Source of the DNA: Marinobacter fonticola
GTDB taxonomy: Bacteria > Pseudomonadota > Gammaproteobacteria > Pseudomonadales > Oleiphilaceae
NCBI RefSeq assembly: GCF_008122265.1
Contig: NZ_CP043042.1
Span: forward strand, 2,294,001-2,358,000
Reading direction: 5' to 3'
DNA length: 64,000 nucleotides
The notes beneath the pieces are model-generated. The model was not told the origin of the DNA, searched no databases, and saw only the letters and a list, made by a program, of their open reading frames with translations. How positions within the stretch are numbered: position 1 is the stretch's first letter; every line of letters starts with the position of its first letter. Positions 27,125 through 37,180 of the stretch are shown here, piece after piece. The translations under genes and the position numbers were made by a program.

Positions 27125-28153
27125 TCATCCTGAAGGCTGACCGTCTCCAGAGAGCGTGAAGCGCTCCTTGGTAATCAGGTTTGTCTGGCTTTCGTCTCGG
27201 CGCAAGGTAAACATATCGCCCTGCGGATTGCGATAAAGGGTTGTCATCAGGCGGTACACCCGGTCATCGAACGTGATCCGTGAGGCGATATCGAAAAAAT
27301 CGCTGCGTACCGCTAATCCGGTACCATCGAGCCCCAATCCGGCAAATACGGGATGGGCCAGGAAATCCTGGACCGTCTTGAAATGCTCTTCTTCCTTTTG
27401 CCGCTGTTCAATTATGGGCTCCATCTGCTGCGCTGTCAGGTTGTCATGCAGAGACTGGAGCACCACCGCCGGCGCCATATTAACATTGATGGCCGTGCCG
27501 GATACGGGCAAGGCGGCCACAAACGGCGCCAGTTTCTGGTACGCCTCCTCGGTTATTCCATTGATCAGGCGCAGTTCGGAAACGCTGGTAAATGGCTGGT
27601 TCGCTGCACGATAAGGCGGGCTGAGCCCCAGATACTCCCCGTCCTCCGCACCGTACGCGGACACCGTTTGGTCGTTGGCGTCGACCCAGTCAATCAATGC
27701 CTCGACACGAACCGTCGTTATATCCAGTGCCAACAGCAAGCGCTGGAGGCGGTTACGGGTGATTTCATTCACCGCCCCGGATGCATCCAGCAGGTTATTG
27801 AGATTGAGCTTCCCGCTCAGGTCGTTGATCTGTACTTCCACAACGCCGGTTTCCTCGTAGGGGATCAGCGCTGAGTATCGAGCCCAGACTTCGCCGGGAC
27901 TATCGACAAACGCGTTATCTTCCTGGTCTTCGTCGAAATCCCGCCGCAGAATTTGTTGCGCAAAGGCCTCGGCCCCGAACGCAATGGCCTTGCCCTGACT
28001 TTGCGACAGGTAATGAGTTGCTTTATAGATGCGCAGCGACTGGAGCTGCATCATCCCCGCCACCATCGTCACCACCAGAGCCATACCCATGAGGACCATG
28101 ATCAGGGCCACGCCTTGCTGCGCGGACTGCGGATAGCGAATCGGGCGCCTCAT
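27125..28153 (-). CDS. gspK: Type II secretion system minor pseudopilin GspK
   Basis: 342-residue minor pseudopilin that caps the pseudopilus together with GspI and GspJ. The prepilin-type leader ends at QQGVALIMVLMGMALVVTMVAG, with the Gly-Val cleavage site. Unlike other pseudopilins it lacks Glu at +5, as is usual for GspK. A large helical insert (VQINDLSGKLNLNNLLD, WVDANDQTVSAYGAED) is typical and in other GspK proteins binds calcium. It overlaps gspJ by four bases. Confidence 0.93.
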   Translation of the reverse strand: MRRPIRYPQSAQQGVALIMVLMGMALVVTMVAGMMQLQSLRIYKATHYLSQSQGKAIAFGAEAFAQQILRRDFDEDQEDNAFVDSPGEVWARYSALIPYEETGVVEVQINDLSGKLNLNNLLDASGAVNEITRNRLQRLLLALDITTVRVEALIDWVDANDQTVSAYGAEDGEYLGLSPPYRAANQPFTSVSELRLINGITEEAYQKLAPFVAALPVSGTAINVNMAPAVVLQSLHDNLTAQQMEPIIEQRQKEEEHFKTVQDFLAHPVFAGLGLDGTGLAVRSDFFDIASRITFDDRVYRLMTTLYRNPQGDMFTLRRDESQTNLITKERFTLSGDGQPSG

Positions 28154-28941
28154 TGCGTTGTCTCCAATCCGGAGCCGGCGTCCTGGTTCTGCTGATCCTG
28201 GTTATCCTGGTCGTCGGAGGGGTCGTCATCCTCCGCCTCGCCGTCCTCACCCTGCTGGGAAACGAAGCCTTGGGCCGCTTGCGGATCGAAATCGGGGAGC
28301 GCAAACAGGCGCCGCAGTTCACCGAATTGCTCATGCTCGATGACCACCTCAACCCCTTTAGGCAACGGCACTGCGGCCAAGGCAGCGGCGGAGTTGGACG
28401 TTTGCTGTGCGCCTTCGGCAGTGGGCCACTCGTCCTGCCAGTTATTATTTTCATCCATGAAACGGACTTGAAAATCGGTGACGTGACCCAGTAGCAACTG
28501 ATCGCGGCCCTCGGCGTCCTGGGCTAGATCGAGCATCCCCCAATAGCGGCGGTGCAGTTTATCTCCGGTGAACTCGTAAGTGGCCCGTTGAAGATCGCTG
28601 CGCCGGTTGCCCAAGGGATTGCGCCAGCCCTGACGGGTCAGCGAAATGGCAACGCCCTCCTCGCGGCTGGACATGGCGTAGCGCGGATCGCCGTACAGGT
28701 CGCGTATTGGCCGGTTGACGACCTGATTGAGATCGCGCTCTATAATGACCATGGCCCGCTGCAGTTGGGCAAAGTCATTGGCCACTGCGTCGACGCGATC
28801 CCGGGTACGAATGACGCCGTTAATCATCTGCCAAACCCCAACGCCAACCAACGCGGTAATGCCGACCGCAATCATGACCTCCAGCAGCGTGAAGCCGCTT
28901 TGGCGGGAGGCCCGCGTGTACTTGGCGGTCCTAATAATCAC
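28150..28941 (-). CDS. gspJ: Type II secretion system minor pseudopilin GspJ
   Basis: 263-residue minor pseudopilin. The leader ends SRQSG and the mature protein begins FTLLEVMIAVGITALVGVGV, with Glu at +5. The start is a GTG at 28941 that overlaps the end of gspI by 11 bases. The C-terminal tail is unusually acidic (DGEAEDDDPSDDQDNQDQQN) and rich in Asp and Gln. It extends past the usual end of the family and looks disordered. It is coupled to gspK by an overlapping stop/start. The tail may be a lineage-specific feature. Confidence 0.92.
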   Translation of the reverse strand: MIIRTAKYTRASRQSGFTLLEVMIAVGITALVGVGVWQMINGVIRTRDRVDAVANDFAQLQRAMVIIERDLNQVVNRPIRDLYGDPRYAMSSREEGVAISLTRQGWRNPLGNRRSDLQRATYEFTGDKLHRRYWGMLDLAQDAEGRDQLLLGHVTDFQVRFMDENNNWQDEWPTAEGAQQTSNSAAALAAVPLPKGVEVVIEHEQFGELRRLFALPDFDPQAAQGFVSQQGEDGEAEDDDPSDDQDNQDQQNQDAGSGLETTQ

Positions 28942-29359
28942 CGAGAAACCCCGTCATCTGCGCCAGCGACCGTGCTTCGTCGTTAACGATGACCGCCACG
29001 CTGACATCCACCCGGCGGATCCTGGGGTCCTCCGTCGCGCTGACCACGGTTTCCAGTTGCCATCTGCGGTTGGCGTAGTCCATCTCGTCGGTTTCTTCAG
29101 AAATTTCAGGCAGGTTTTCCAGCAATCGCATCTCGGTGATTTCGTTCTCGGCAATCCACGTGGCCAACGTACGATCGCGGATACGCTCGTAGGTACCGAT
29201 ATAATTGCTGGCGACTTCCGAGGCGGCGGTCGCAATGACGCCGAAGACCAATACCGCAACCAGCACTTCTATCAGCGTAAATCCTTGAGCGCGAAAGCGT
29301 TGAACACGGGGACCTTTTGCGCTCCGGGAAACAGGGCTGGTTTGCCGGATATCCCACAT
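28931..29359 (-). CDS. gspI: Type II secretion system minor pseudopilin GspI
   Basis: 142-residue minor pseudopilin. The leader (about 25 residues, basic, ending RAQG) is followed by FTLIEVLVAVLVFGVIATAA, with Glu at +5. The family block TLATWIAENEITEMRL follows. The leader is longer than the typical 6-10 residues. Start and stop overlap the neighbours (ATGA junction with gspH, 11 bases with gspJ), which shows tight translational coupling. Confidence 0.93.
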   Translation of the reverse strand: MWDIRQTSPVSRSAKGPRVQRFRAQGFTLIEVLVAVLVFGVIATAASEVASNYIGTYERIRDRTLATWIAENEITEMRLLENLPEISEETDEMDYANRRWQLETVVSATEDPRIRRVDVSVAVIVNDEARSLAQMTGFLGDY

Positions 29360-29901
29360 CAGAACGCGTCCTCATCCGCCGGCGTATGCCATTGGAGCCC
29401 GTTCAATCCGTCGGATTCAATACGGTAGACGAGATCGTTATTGTCGCCGGCGGTCATTTGCATTTCGAAGGGTGTCATTTCACCGGAAGAGAAAAAAACC
29501 AGGTCGGGCTGGGGCGCGTCGTCGTCTTCGCCGCCCCCGGGCAATGTCGGCAGGTCGTCTTCCGTTTGATAGGTCAAGGCCATCCACTCGGGCACTTGGC
29601 GCTTGGCAAACAGGCGCTCCCCCTGGGGCTCCCATATCTGTTCAAGGCCGTTATAGGCCACGAACCGATAGGATTCGTCATCGACAACCAGTCCCATTTC
29701 CTGGTTATTCAGCACGGCCTGCTCGGACGCGGTCTGCATCAGCAGGAACATTTCACGGGCAGCGTTTTCCAGCTCCCGCTGCTGAGCGCCGCCGCCCATA
29801 TTCACCACCGCGATGACGGCAAGCAGGCCGACCACGACCATGACGACCATGATTTCGATCAGTGTGAACCCGCGCGAACGGCGCATAATCGTGAGAGTCA
29901 T
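29359..29901 (-). CDS. gspH: Type II secretion system minor pseudopilin GspH
   Basis: 180-residue minor pseudopilin. The short leader MTLTIMRRSRG is followed by FTLIEIMVVMVVVGLLAVIA, with Glu at +5. The globular part is a beta-rich domain of the expected size. The ATG at 29901 or an in-frame ATG at 29886 (MRRSRG) could start it; the shorter leader is closer to the family norm, but neither has an obvious ribosome site. The start codon abuts a three-copy tandem repeat that fills the gap to gspG. Confidence 0.92.
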   Translation of the reverse strand: MTLTIMRRSRGFTLIEIMVVMVVVGLLAVIAVVNMGGGAQQRELENAAREMFLLMQTASEQAVLNNQEMGLVVDDESYRFVAYNGLEQIWEPQGERLFAKRQVPEWMALTYQTEDDLPTLPGGGEDDDAPQPDLVFFSSGEMTPFEMQMTAGDNNDLVYRIESDGLNGLQWHTPADEDAF

Positions 29902-29966
29902 CTGGATGCCGTGAAACTCGCCTGGATGTCGTAAAACCTGCTACCTGGATGTCGCAAACCGACTAA
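29901..29966. repeat. Three-copy imperfect repeat (20-23 bp) between gspH and gspG
   Basis: Units starting at 29901, 29921 and 29944 all open with YCTGGATGYCG followed by a purine-rich AAAC block. They occupy most of the 99-bp spacer and touch the gspH start codon. Confidence 0.8.
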
Positions 29967-30000
29967 ATGTGCTGCAACCCTTCTGAACAGTGCACACCGC

Positions 30001-30447
30001 TTATTGGTTCGGGTTGTCCGACACGCTGATATCCGCAGCATCGCCGTCACCGCCTTCCCGGCCATCCGAGCCGTAGGAGTATAGGTCGTAGGGACCGTTC
30101 ACACCCGGGCTGATGTACTGGTAATCATTGTCCCAGGGATCTTGCGGCACCGATTTCAGGTAGCCGTCGGGGTTCCAGTTGCGCGGCTCGGGACTGCCGC
30201 TGGGCTTGGTCACCAGGGCCTGTAGTCCTTGCTGGGTGGACGGGTAATGCCCGTTGTCCAGGCGGTAGAGGTCGAGGGCGTTGGCAATGTTGCTCATCTG
30301 GGTCTGCGCCACGGTCACCCTGGCCTGATCGCTGCGACCCAAAATATTGGGCGCTACAATAGCAACCAGTAGACCGAGAATTACCATGACCACCATGATC
30401 TCGATCAGGGTGAAACCGCCACTTTTATGCATATGCTTCATTGTCAT
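30001..30447 (-). CDS. gspG: Type II secretion system major pseudopilin GspG
   Basis: 148-residue major pseudopilin that polymerises into the pseudopilus. The leader MTMKHMHKSGG is followed by FTLIEIMVVMVILGLLVAIV, with Glu at +5. The C-terminal DPWDNDYQYISPGVNGPYDLYSYGSDG contains the calcium-binding loop typical of GspG (written here only for its pattern of Asp and Tyr). An internal ATG at 30441 is an equally good start. It lies 99 bp upstream of gspH and 159 bp downstream of gspF. Confidence 0.95.
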   Translation of the reverse strand: MTMKHMHKSGGFTLIEIMVVMVILGLLVAIVAPNILGRSDQARVTVAQTQMSNIANALDLYRLDNGHYPSTQQGLQALVTKPSGSPEPRNWNPDGYLKSVPQDPWDNDYQYISPGVNGPYDLYSYGSDGREGGDGDAADISVSDNPNQ

Positions 30448-30575
30448 CCGTCTCTTTCGATCGTCAGTTTAATGTTGGCATTCCCTGCCGGGCATTCGCC
30501 TTTTCAGACACCTTTTAGCACTGTCTATTTCAAGCGCCTTCTATTTCATGAGTCTGCCCTTTCAAAGGACTTTTT

Positions 30576-30609
30576 ATCCGCAAAGCTACTTCATCCGCAA
30601 AGCCACTCA
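30576..30609. repeat. Two-copy 17-bp repeat at the gspF 3-prime end
   Basis: ATCCGCAAAGCTACTTC (30576-30592) is directly followed by ATCCGCAAAGCCACTCA (30593-30609). The second copy contains the gspF stop codon. Further TTTCA-containing near-repeats precede it in the same spacer. Confidence 0.78.
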
Positions 30610-31821
30610 GCCGACCAAGTTGCTCATATTCAGAATCGGCAGCATGATGGCCAGCACGATAATCAACACCACCCCGCCCATAACCAGAAGCATCAGCGGC
30701 TCGAATAGGCCGACAAGGGTCTGGATCTTGGCCTGGAGGGTATTCTCCTGCATGTTGGCCGTGCGCTCCAACATGTGATCCAACTCGCCGCTGGTTTCGC
30801 CACTGGCGATCATGTGAAGCATCATCGGCGGGAAATATCCCGTGTTATCCAGCGATTTGTGCAGACTGCTACCCTCGCTGACCGCCTGGGCCGCTCCTTT
30901 TAAGCGCATCCGCAGGTAATCGTTGGATAGCACCTCCCCCGCAATGCGCATCGCTTCGACCAAAGGCACGCCGCTGGTGGTGAGGATGGATAGTGTACTG
31001 GCGTACCGCGCGGTGTTCACACCACGCGACATGCTGGCGAGCCCCGGCATGTGCAGAAGAGACCGGTGAAAACGCAACCGGTTCGATTCCTTGCGCAAGG
31101 ACATGCGAAAAACGATGGCAGCGGCGGCGATAAGCGCGGCGAGATAGATGCCGTAGTCTGCAAGGAAATCGGACACCGCCAGCATGCCGCGAGTCAATGC
31201 GGGCAAGGTTTGCCCCTGCTTGACGAAGACCTCGATGATATCCGGCACCACATAAGTCAACAGGAATACGACAATCGCTACGGCGACGACCGTGAGAATA
31301 ATGGGATAGATCGCGGCGAGCTGGATTTTCTGCCGGGCTTCCTGGCGCGCTTCGGTGTAGTCCGCCAAGCGGTTGAGCACGAGATCCAGGTGCCCGGCGT
31401 GTTCGCCAGCCGCCACGGTTGAGCGATAAAGCCTCGGAAAGGCCCGAGGAAACTCACTCAGGCTATCAGCCAGGGAATAACCTTCCATCACCTTGGATCG
31501 GATGGCGATCATCATGCTCTTGATCCGGGGCTTTTCAGACTGCTGGGCTGCGGCGCCCAGCGCCTGTTCCACCGGGATGCCGGACTGGATGAGGGTCGCA
31601 ATCTGACGCGTCACCAGCGCTAGATCGGAGACGCTCAGCCCCCCACCTCGCCGGCTCAATGGGTTGGAACGGGCTTCCTTTTCCCGGGCGGTTTCGACGG
31701 ATAACGGCGTCAGCCGCCGCTCCCGCAGCTGTTGCCTGACCGCTCGCGGACTGTCCGCCTCCAGCACGCCGTGTTTCTGCTTTCCCCGGGGGTCCAGCGC
31801 TTTGTAATTGTATGCGGGCAT
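30607..31821 (-). CDS. gspF: Type II secretion system inner-membrane platform protein GspF
   Basis: 404-residue polytopic protein that sits at the centre of the type II secretion platform. The N-terminal MPAYNYKALDPRGKQKHGVL, the first T2SSF domain with LALVTRQIATLIQSGIPVEQAL, a membrane pair near 170-240 and the second T2SSF domain with FEPLMLLVMGGVVLIIVLAI are all present. The length is typical (about 400). The start is 3 nt downstream of the gspE stop. Confidence 0.95.
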   Translation of the reverse strand: MPAYNYKALDPRGKQKHGVLEADSPRAVRQQLRERRLTPLSVETAREKEARSNPLSRRGGGLSVSDLALVTRQIATLIQSGIPVEQALGAAAQQSEKPRIKSMMIAIRSKVMEGYSLADSLSEFPRAFPRLYRSTVAAGEHAGHLDLVLNRLADYTEARQEARQKIQLAAIYPIILTVVAVAIVVFLLTYVVPDIIEVFVKQGQTLPALTRGMLAVSDFLADYGIYLAALIAAAAIVFRMSLRKESNRLRFHRSLLHMPGLASMSRGVNTARYASTLSILTTSGVPLVEAMRIAGEVLSNDYLRMRLKGAAQAVSEGSSLHKSLDNTGYFPPMMLHMIASGETSGELDHMLERTANMQENTLQAKIQTLVGLFEPLMLLVMGGVVLIIVLAIMLPILNMSNLVG

Positions 31822-31824
31822 GCC

Positions 31825-33342
31825 TTAACCCCGGTGAGTCACACGAAGAACTTCTTCCACCGTGGTGGAGCCGTTGAGTACTTTGGCCACACCATCGGTA
31901 TGGATACTGGGGCCATGCCGACGGGCTTCGTGTTCAAGTTCCAGTTCACCGGCCTGTTTGTGGATCAACTGGCTCAGGCTTTCATTGATCTTGACCACTT
32001 CGTAAATCCCCATTCGTCCACGATAGCCGAGCTGGTTGCACTCGTTGCAACCTGTGGCCCGATAGATCTGCGGCGGGTCGTTGGGGTCGAGTTGCAGGAA
32101 TTCGCAGTGCTCTTCCGAAGGGGTATAGGCTTCCTTGCAGTGCGAGCACAGTACCCGCACCAGACGCTGCGCCACAATGCCCACCAGACTCGAGGAAATC
32201 AGGAAGGGTTCGATGCCCATATCCATCAAACGGGCAATCGCGCCGACCGCGGTATTGGTGTGTAGCGTCGAGAGCACCAAGTGACCGGTCAAACTGGCCT
32301 GCACGGCGATTTCGGCCGTTTCCAGATCCCGGATCTCACCGATCATAACCACATCCGGGTCCTGACGCAGAATCGCACGCAAGCCGCGGGCAAACGTCAT
32401 ATCGACCTTCGGGTTGACCTGGGTCTGACCAATGCCGGAGAGATTGTATTCGATCGGATCTTCAACGGTGAGGATGTTGCGGCTGCGGTCGTTAATCTCC
32501 TGCAGCGCGCCATAAAGCGTGGTGGACTTACCCGAACCGGTCGGCCCCGTGACCAAAAGAATGCCATACGGCCGGTGGATCAGTTGGTGAAGAATCTTGA
32601 AATCACGCTCGGCCATACCGATGGAGCCGAGACTCAGACGCCCTGCCTGCTTGTCGAGCAGACGCAACACGATACGTTCGCCATTGGACGAAGGCATGGT
32701 GGATACCCGCAAATCAACCTCGCGACCGGCCACACGCAGGGAGATCCGGCCATCCTGCGGCACCCGCTTTTCGGCGATATCCAGCCGGGACATAACCTTG
32801 ATACGAGAGACCAGCAACGGCGCCAGCGCCCGCTTGGGCTGCACGACTTCACGCAGTATGCCGTCCACTCGGAAGCGCACGACAAGCCGTTTCTCGTAGG
32901 TTTCGATGTGGACATCCGACGCATTGGTGTTGACCGCTTCGGTGAGGATGGCGTTGATCAGACGAATAATCGGCGCGTCATCTTCCTGCTCCAGCAGGTC
33001 TTCGGTTTCCGGTACGGAATCAGCCAGACTGGCCAGATCCATATCCTCGCCGATGCCTTCAACCATCTGCATGGCTTCGGCAGAATCGTTCTGGTAGGCG
33101 GCGTTGAGCGCCTCGTCGAAATCCTCGGGTGCGATCGGCTCGAATTTGGCGCGACCGCCGCTTATCCGGTTAGCTTCTGCCAGCGCCGTTGGCGATGCCC
33201 CGGGGCGAACCAAAACCTTGATTTCGCCACTCTCTGCACGAGTCAGGATAACGCCGTGCCGCTTGGCAAAGGTAAACGGCAAACGGCCTACCGGGGCATC
33301 CTGCGCCTGCATGTTGAGGTCGGTTTCCACGCTGGTCCTCAT
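31825..33342 (-). CDS. gspE: Type II secretion system ATPase GspE
   Basis: 505-residue cytoplasmic hexameric ATPase that powers secretion. After an N-terminal GspL-binding domain (about 1-130), the ATPase core has Walker A GPTGSGKST, the Asp box TVEDPIEY, Walker B ILRQDPDVVMIGEIRD and the His box TGHLVLSTLHTN. The zinc motif is intact: CSHC, then CNEC about 40 residues later. The ATG at 33342 has AGGA close upstream. It is the first gene of the leftward operon, and its promoter must lie in the 360-bp gap shared with gspC. Confidence 0.96.
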   Translation of the reverse strand: MRTSVETDLNMQAQDAPVGRLPFTFAKRHGVILTRAESGEIKVLVRPGASPTALAEANRISGGRAKFEPIAPEDFDEALNAAYQNDSAEAMQMVEGIGEDMDLASLADSVPETEDLLEQEDDAPIIRLINAILTEAVNTNASDVHIETYEKRLVVRFRVDGILREVVQPKRALAPLLVSRIKVMSRLDIAEKRVPQDGRISLRVAGREVDLRVSTMPSSNGERIVLRLLDKQAGRLSLGSIGMAERDFKILHQLIHRPYGILLVTGPTGSGKSTTLYGALQEINDRSRNILTVEDPIEYNLSGIGQTQVNPKVDMTFARGLRAILRQDPDVVMIGEIRDLETAEIAVQASLTGHLVLSTLHTNTAVGAIARLMDMGIEPFLISSSLVGIVAQRLVRVLCSHCKEAYTPSEEHCEFLQLDPNDPPQIYRATGCNECNQLGYRGRMGIYEVVKINESLSQLIHKQAGELELEHEARRHGPSIHTDGVAKVLNGSTTVEEVLRVTHRG

Positions 33343-33702
33343 CTGTTCCTGTCATTAACGAAGGCAAAGGCTACCATACGTCAGTAGGGTGTTTGGTGCC
33401 TTTGTCGAGTTATCGGGAAAATTGGGATCTCCGTCAAGCGCATGATGCACCTAATCGTTTATTTTTAAGCAACTTTTGCCTTAATCGGCAGGTGGCACAC
33501 TGTTATAAATCGCCATCCCTTCGCCGGGGATCGTGAGAGTAATTACCACGCTTTGTCTAAACTGCTAAAGTGCGATGCGCCAAAGCGGTCAATTATACGC
33601 GCAACCGAACGAAAGTAGTCGATCAAGGGTCAGAGAGGGTAACGCAACACGTCCTTTCAGGGATGCACCCGACACAGACGAGTTAGGAGATCAACCCAGC
33701 TG
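33343..33702. other. 360-bp divergent promoter region between gspE and gspC
   Basis: No open reading frame of note. For gspC, a TATAAA-like -10 (near 33499) with a weak TTAATC 17 bases earlier is a possible sigma-70 promoter. The region is richer in A and T than the flanking genes. No clear inverted repeat or riboswitch was recognised. Confidence 0.4.
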
Positions 33703-34362
33703 ATGAAAGGCATTGATTCCAGACTTCCCATGATTGCAGCCCTGGCGCTGGTGCTTGCCATGCTGGCGTCGCTGGGTTGGCAGGGCTGGCAATTCTACCA
33801 GGCCGAGCAATCGCGCGAGGCTCAGCGAGCCGTACGCACCGAGGCCCAGCAGCCAGCGGCGAGTCAGCAACGGGCCACGGTCAATCTGCCGGAAATCGAT
33901 CTTTTCGGTGCGCCGGGTGCCCAGGCTCAGGCAGCGCCTCAATCTACCGAAAACCTGCCTGAAACCAACCTGCGCCTGTTTCTGCGCGGCGTTATGGCCG
34001 GCGATGAAAACTCCCTTGCAAGCGCACTGATAGAAGGCTCCGATAGCAGGACCGAAGCCTACGCCATCGGTGACGAATTGCCCGGCGATGCCAAGTTGCG
34101 CTCGGTGTACGCCAACCGCGTGATTATCGAGCGCAGTGGCAAGCTGGAAAATCTCTATTTTCCAGAACTCTCTGACCGCGGCGGCATCGACGTGACCGGC
34201 GGGAGTCCCGAACCCGACGCTGGCCAGCCGGCGCCACCACCAGCCAGCAGCCGTGCGGCGCGCCCCTCGCCCTCTGCGTCTGCAGTGTCGGGAGATCGGC
34301 GCGAAGAAATCCGGCGCCGGCTTGAAGACCTTAGGGAGCGCTTGCGGCAAAACAGCAACTGA
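33703..34362 (+). CDS. gspC: Type II secretion system protein GspC, coiled-coil type without PDZ
   Basis: 219-residue bitopic inner-membrane protein that normally connects the platform to the secretin GspD. The membrane helix is about 10-27 (MIAALALVLAMLASLGW). The periplasmic HR domain runs about 85-160 (TNLRLFLRGVMAGDENSLAS, DELPGDAKLRSVYANRVIIE). A Pro/Ser-rich linker follows, and the protein ends in a short charged helix (RREEIRRRLEDLRERLRQ) that looks like a coiled coil in place of the PDZ domain of many GspC proteins; Pseudomonas XcpP has a comparable arrangement. It is divergent from gspE. The usual next gene, gspD, is missing and a LapG-type protease follows after 8 nt. Confidence 0.88.
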   Translation: MKGIDSRLPMIAALALVLAMLASLGWQGWQFYQAEQSREAQRAVRTEAQQPAASQQRATVNLPEIDLFGAPGAQAQAAPQSTENLPETNLRLFLRGVMAGDENSLASALIEGSDSRTEAYAIGDELPGDAKLRSVYANRVIIERSGKLENLYFPELSDRGGIDVTGGSPEPDAGQPAPPPASSRAARPSPSASAVSGDRREEIRRRLEDLRERLRQNSN

Positions 34363-34370
34363 GGACGAGA

Positions 34371-35045
34371 ATGACCCCGACGCGTATGAGGCAGGGTTTA
34401 CGGGGCAGGCAAGGCTTGAAAGTGGTAGGCCTGGCCCTGTTGATGACGGCGACCGCCGTCATTGGCATCGAGCTGAGTTCGCGTTTGCTTGAATACATCG
34501 CACAGGAATACGGTGAAGACGCCCGCGCCCGCCTGGAGCGCTGGGAGGAGCTGCACCAGCTCGCCAGCCGGGCGCCGGTAGAGCGTCAGCTCCGCTTGGT
34601 GAACTCGTTTTTCAACCAAGTGCGGTTTATCAACGACATCGAGCACTGGGGTGACGAAGACTACTGGGCGACGCCGGTGGAAATGCTGGCCACCAACGGC
34701 GCCGATTGCGAAGACTTCTCTATTGCCAAGTACTTGACGCTCAGAGCCCTCGGCGTGCCGGACGAACAGCTTCGAATCACTTACGTCAAAGCCATCGAAC
34801 TTAACCAGGCCCACATGATTCTGGCGTGGTATCCGACCCCTAACGCCGACCCGTTGGTGCTGGACAACCTGATTAACGACATCCGCCCCGCCTCCAGCCG
34901 CGATGATCTGGAACCGGTGTACAGCTTTAACGGCGAAGGCCTTTGGTTGCAGCGGCTCGGCGACAGCGATCAACGGATCGGCAATGCGGACAGGCTCGAA
35001 CGGTGGACAGACCTGAATGACCGGCTAATCGACGCGCTGCGTTAA
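34371..35045 (+). CDS. LapG-type transglutaminase-like periplasmic cysteine protease
   Basis: 224-residue protein of the bacterial transglutaminase-like cysteine protease (BTLCP) family. LapG in Pseudomonas cleaves the N-terminus of large surface adhesins under control of the c-di-GMP receptor LapD. A membrane/signal helix is near 17-33 (LKVVGLALLMTATAVIG). The catalytic triad is C113 (GADCEDFSIAKY), H148 (NQAHMILAWY) and D165 (PLVLDNLI), and the family ending PASSRDDLEPVYSFN is intact. No lapD or adhesin gene is nearby. Its placement 8 nt behind gspC suggests co-transcription with a secretion gene. Whether it is a true LapG or a paralogue cannot be judged here. Confidence 0.88.
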   Translation: MTPTRMRQGLRGRQGLKVVGLALLMTATAVIGIELSSRLLEYIAQEYGEDARARLERWEELHQLASRAPVERQLRLVNSFFNQVRFINDIEHWGDEDYWATPVEMLATNGADCEDFSIAKYLTLRALGVPDEQLRITYVKAIELNQAHMILAWYPTPNADPLVLDNLINDIRPASSRDDLEPVYSFNGEGLWLQRLGDSDQRIGNADRLERWTDLNDRLIDALR

Positions 35046-35078
35046 AGCCGTTGACAGCGTTTCTTTCCTCATATTAGC

Positions 35079-35094
35079 TTTACGTTAACGTTAG
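35079..35094. promoter_or_regulatory. LiuR-like operator upstream of acetoacetate-CoA ligase
   Basis: TTTACGTTAACGTTAG contains the perfect palindrome ACGTTAACGT. It matches 14 of 16 positions of the TTTACGTnnACGTAAA pattern known for the MerR-family regulator LiuR of branched-chain amino acid and ketone-body genes. It lies 102 bp before the aacS start; a TTGACA (35051) lies just upstream. Confidence 0.55.
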
Positions 35095-35195
35095 CGTGAA
35101 CATTGATGATGGGCGACTTTAGCTCCAAGCTCATTGAGTAGATCAGCGACAAGCGGCTGACAACGCATCTGCCAGCAATCACCTGAGAGGACCCG

Positions 35196-37172
<1,977 letters not shown>

Positions 37173-37180
37173 AGACATTA

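Noticed and set aside
29901..29966. CRISPR-like direct repeats
   Set aside because: The repeats are directly adjacent, imperfect and without unique spacers, so this and the other tandem arrays are not CRISPR.
32281..33387. 368-codon plus-strand frame inside gspE
   Set aside because: Antisense to an intact secretion ATPase with Walker motifs; no independent evidence for a gene.
34371..35045. A diverged or partial gspD after gspC
   Set aside because: The protein is only 224 residues, has the BTLCP catalytic triad and shows no secretin N-domain or barrel features.
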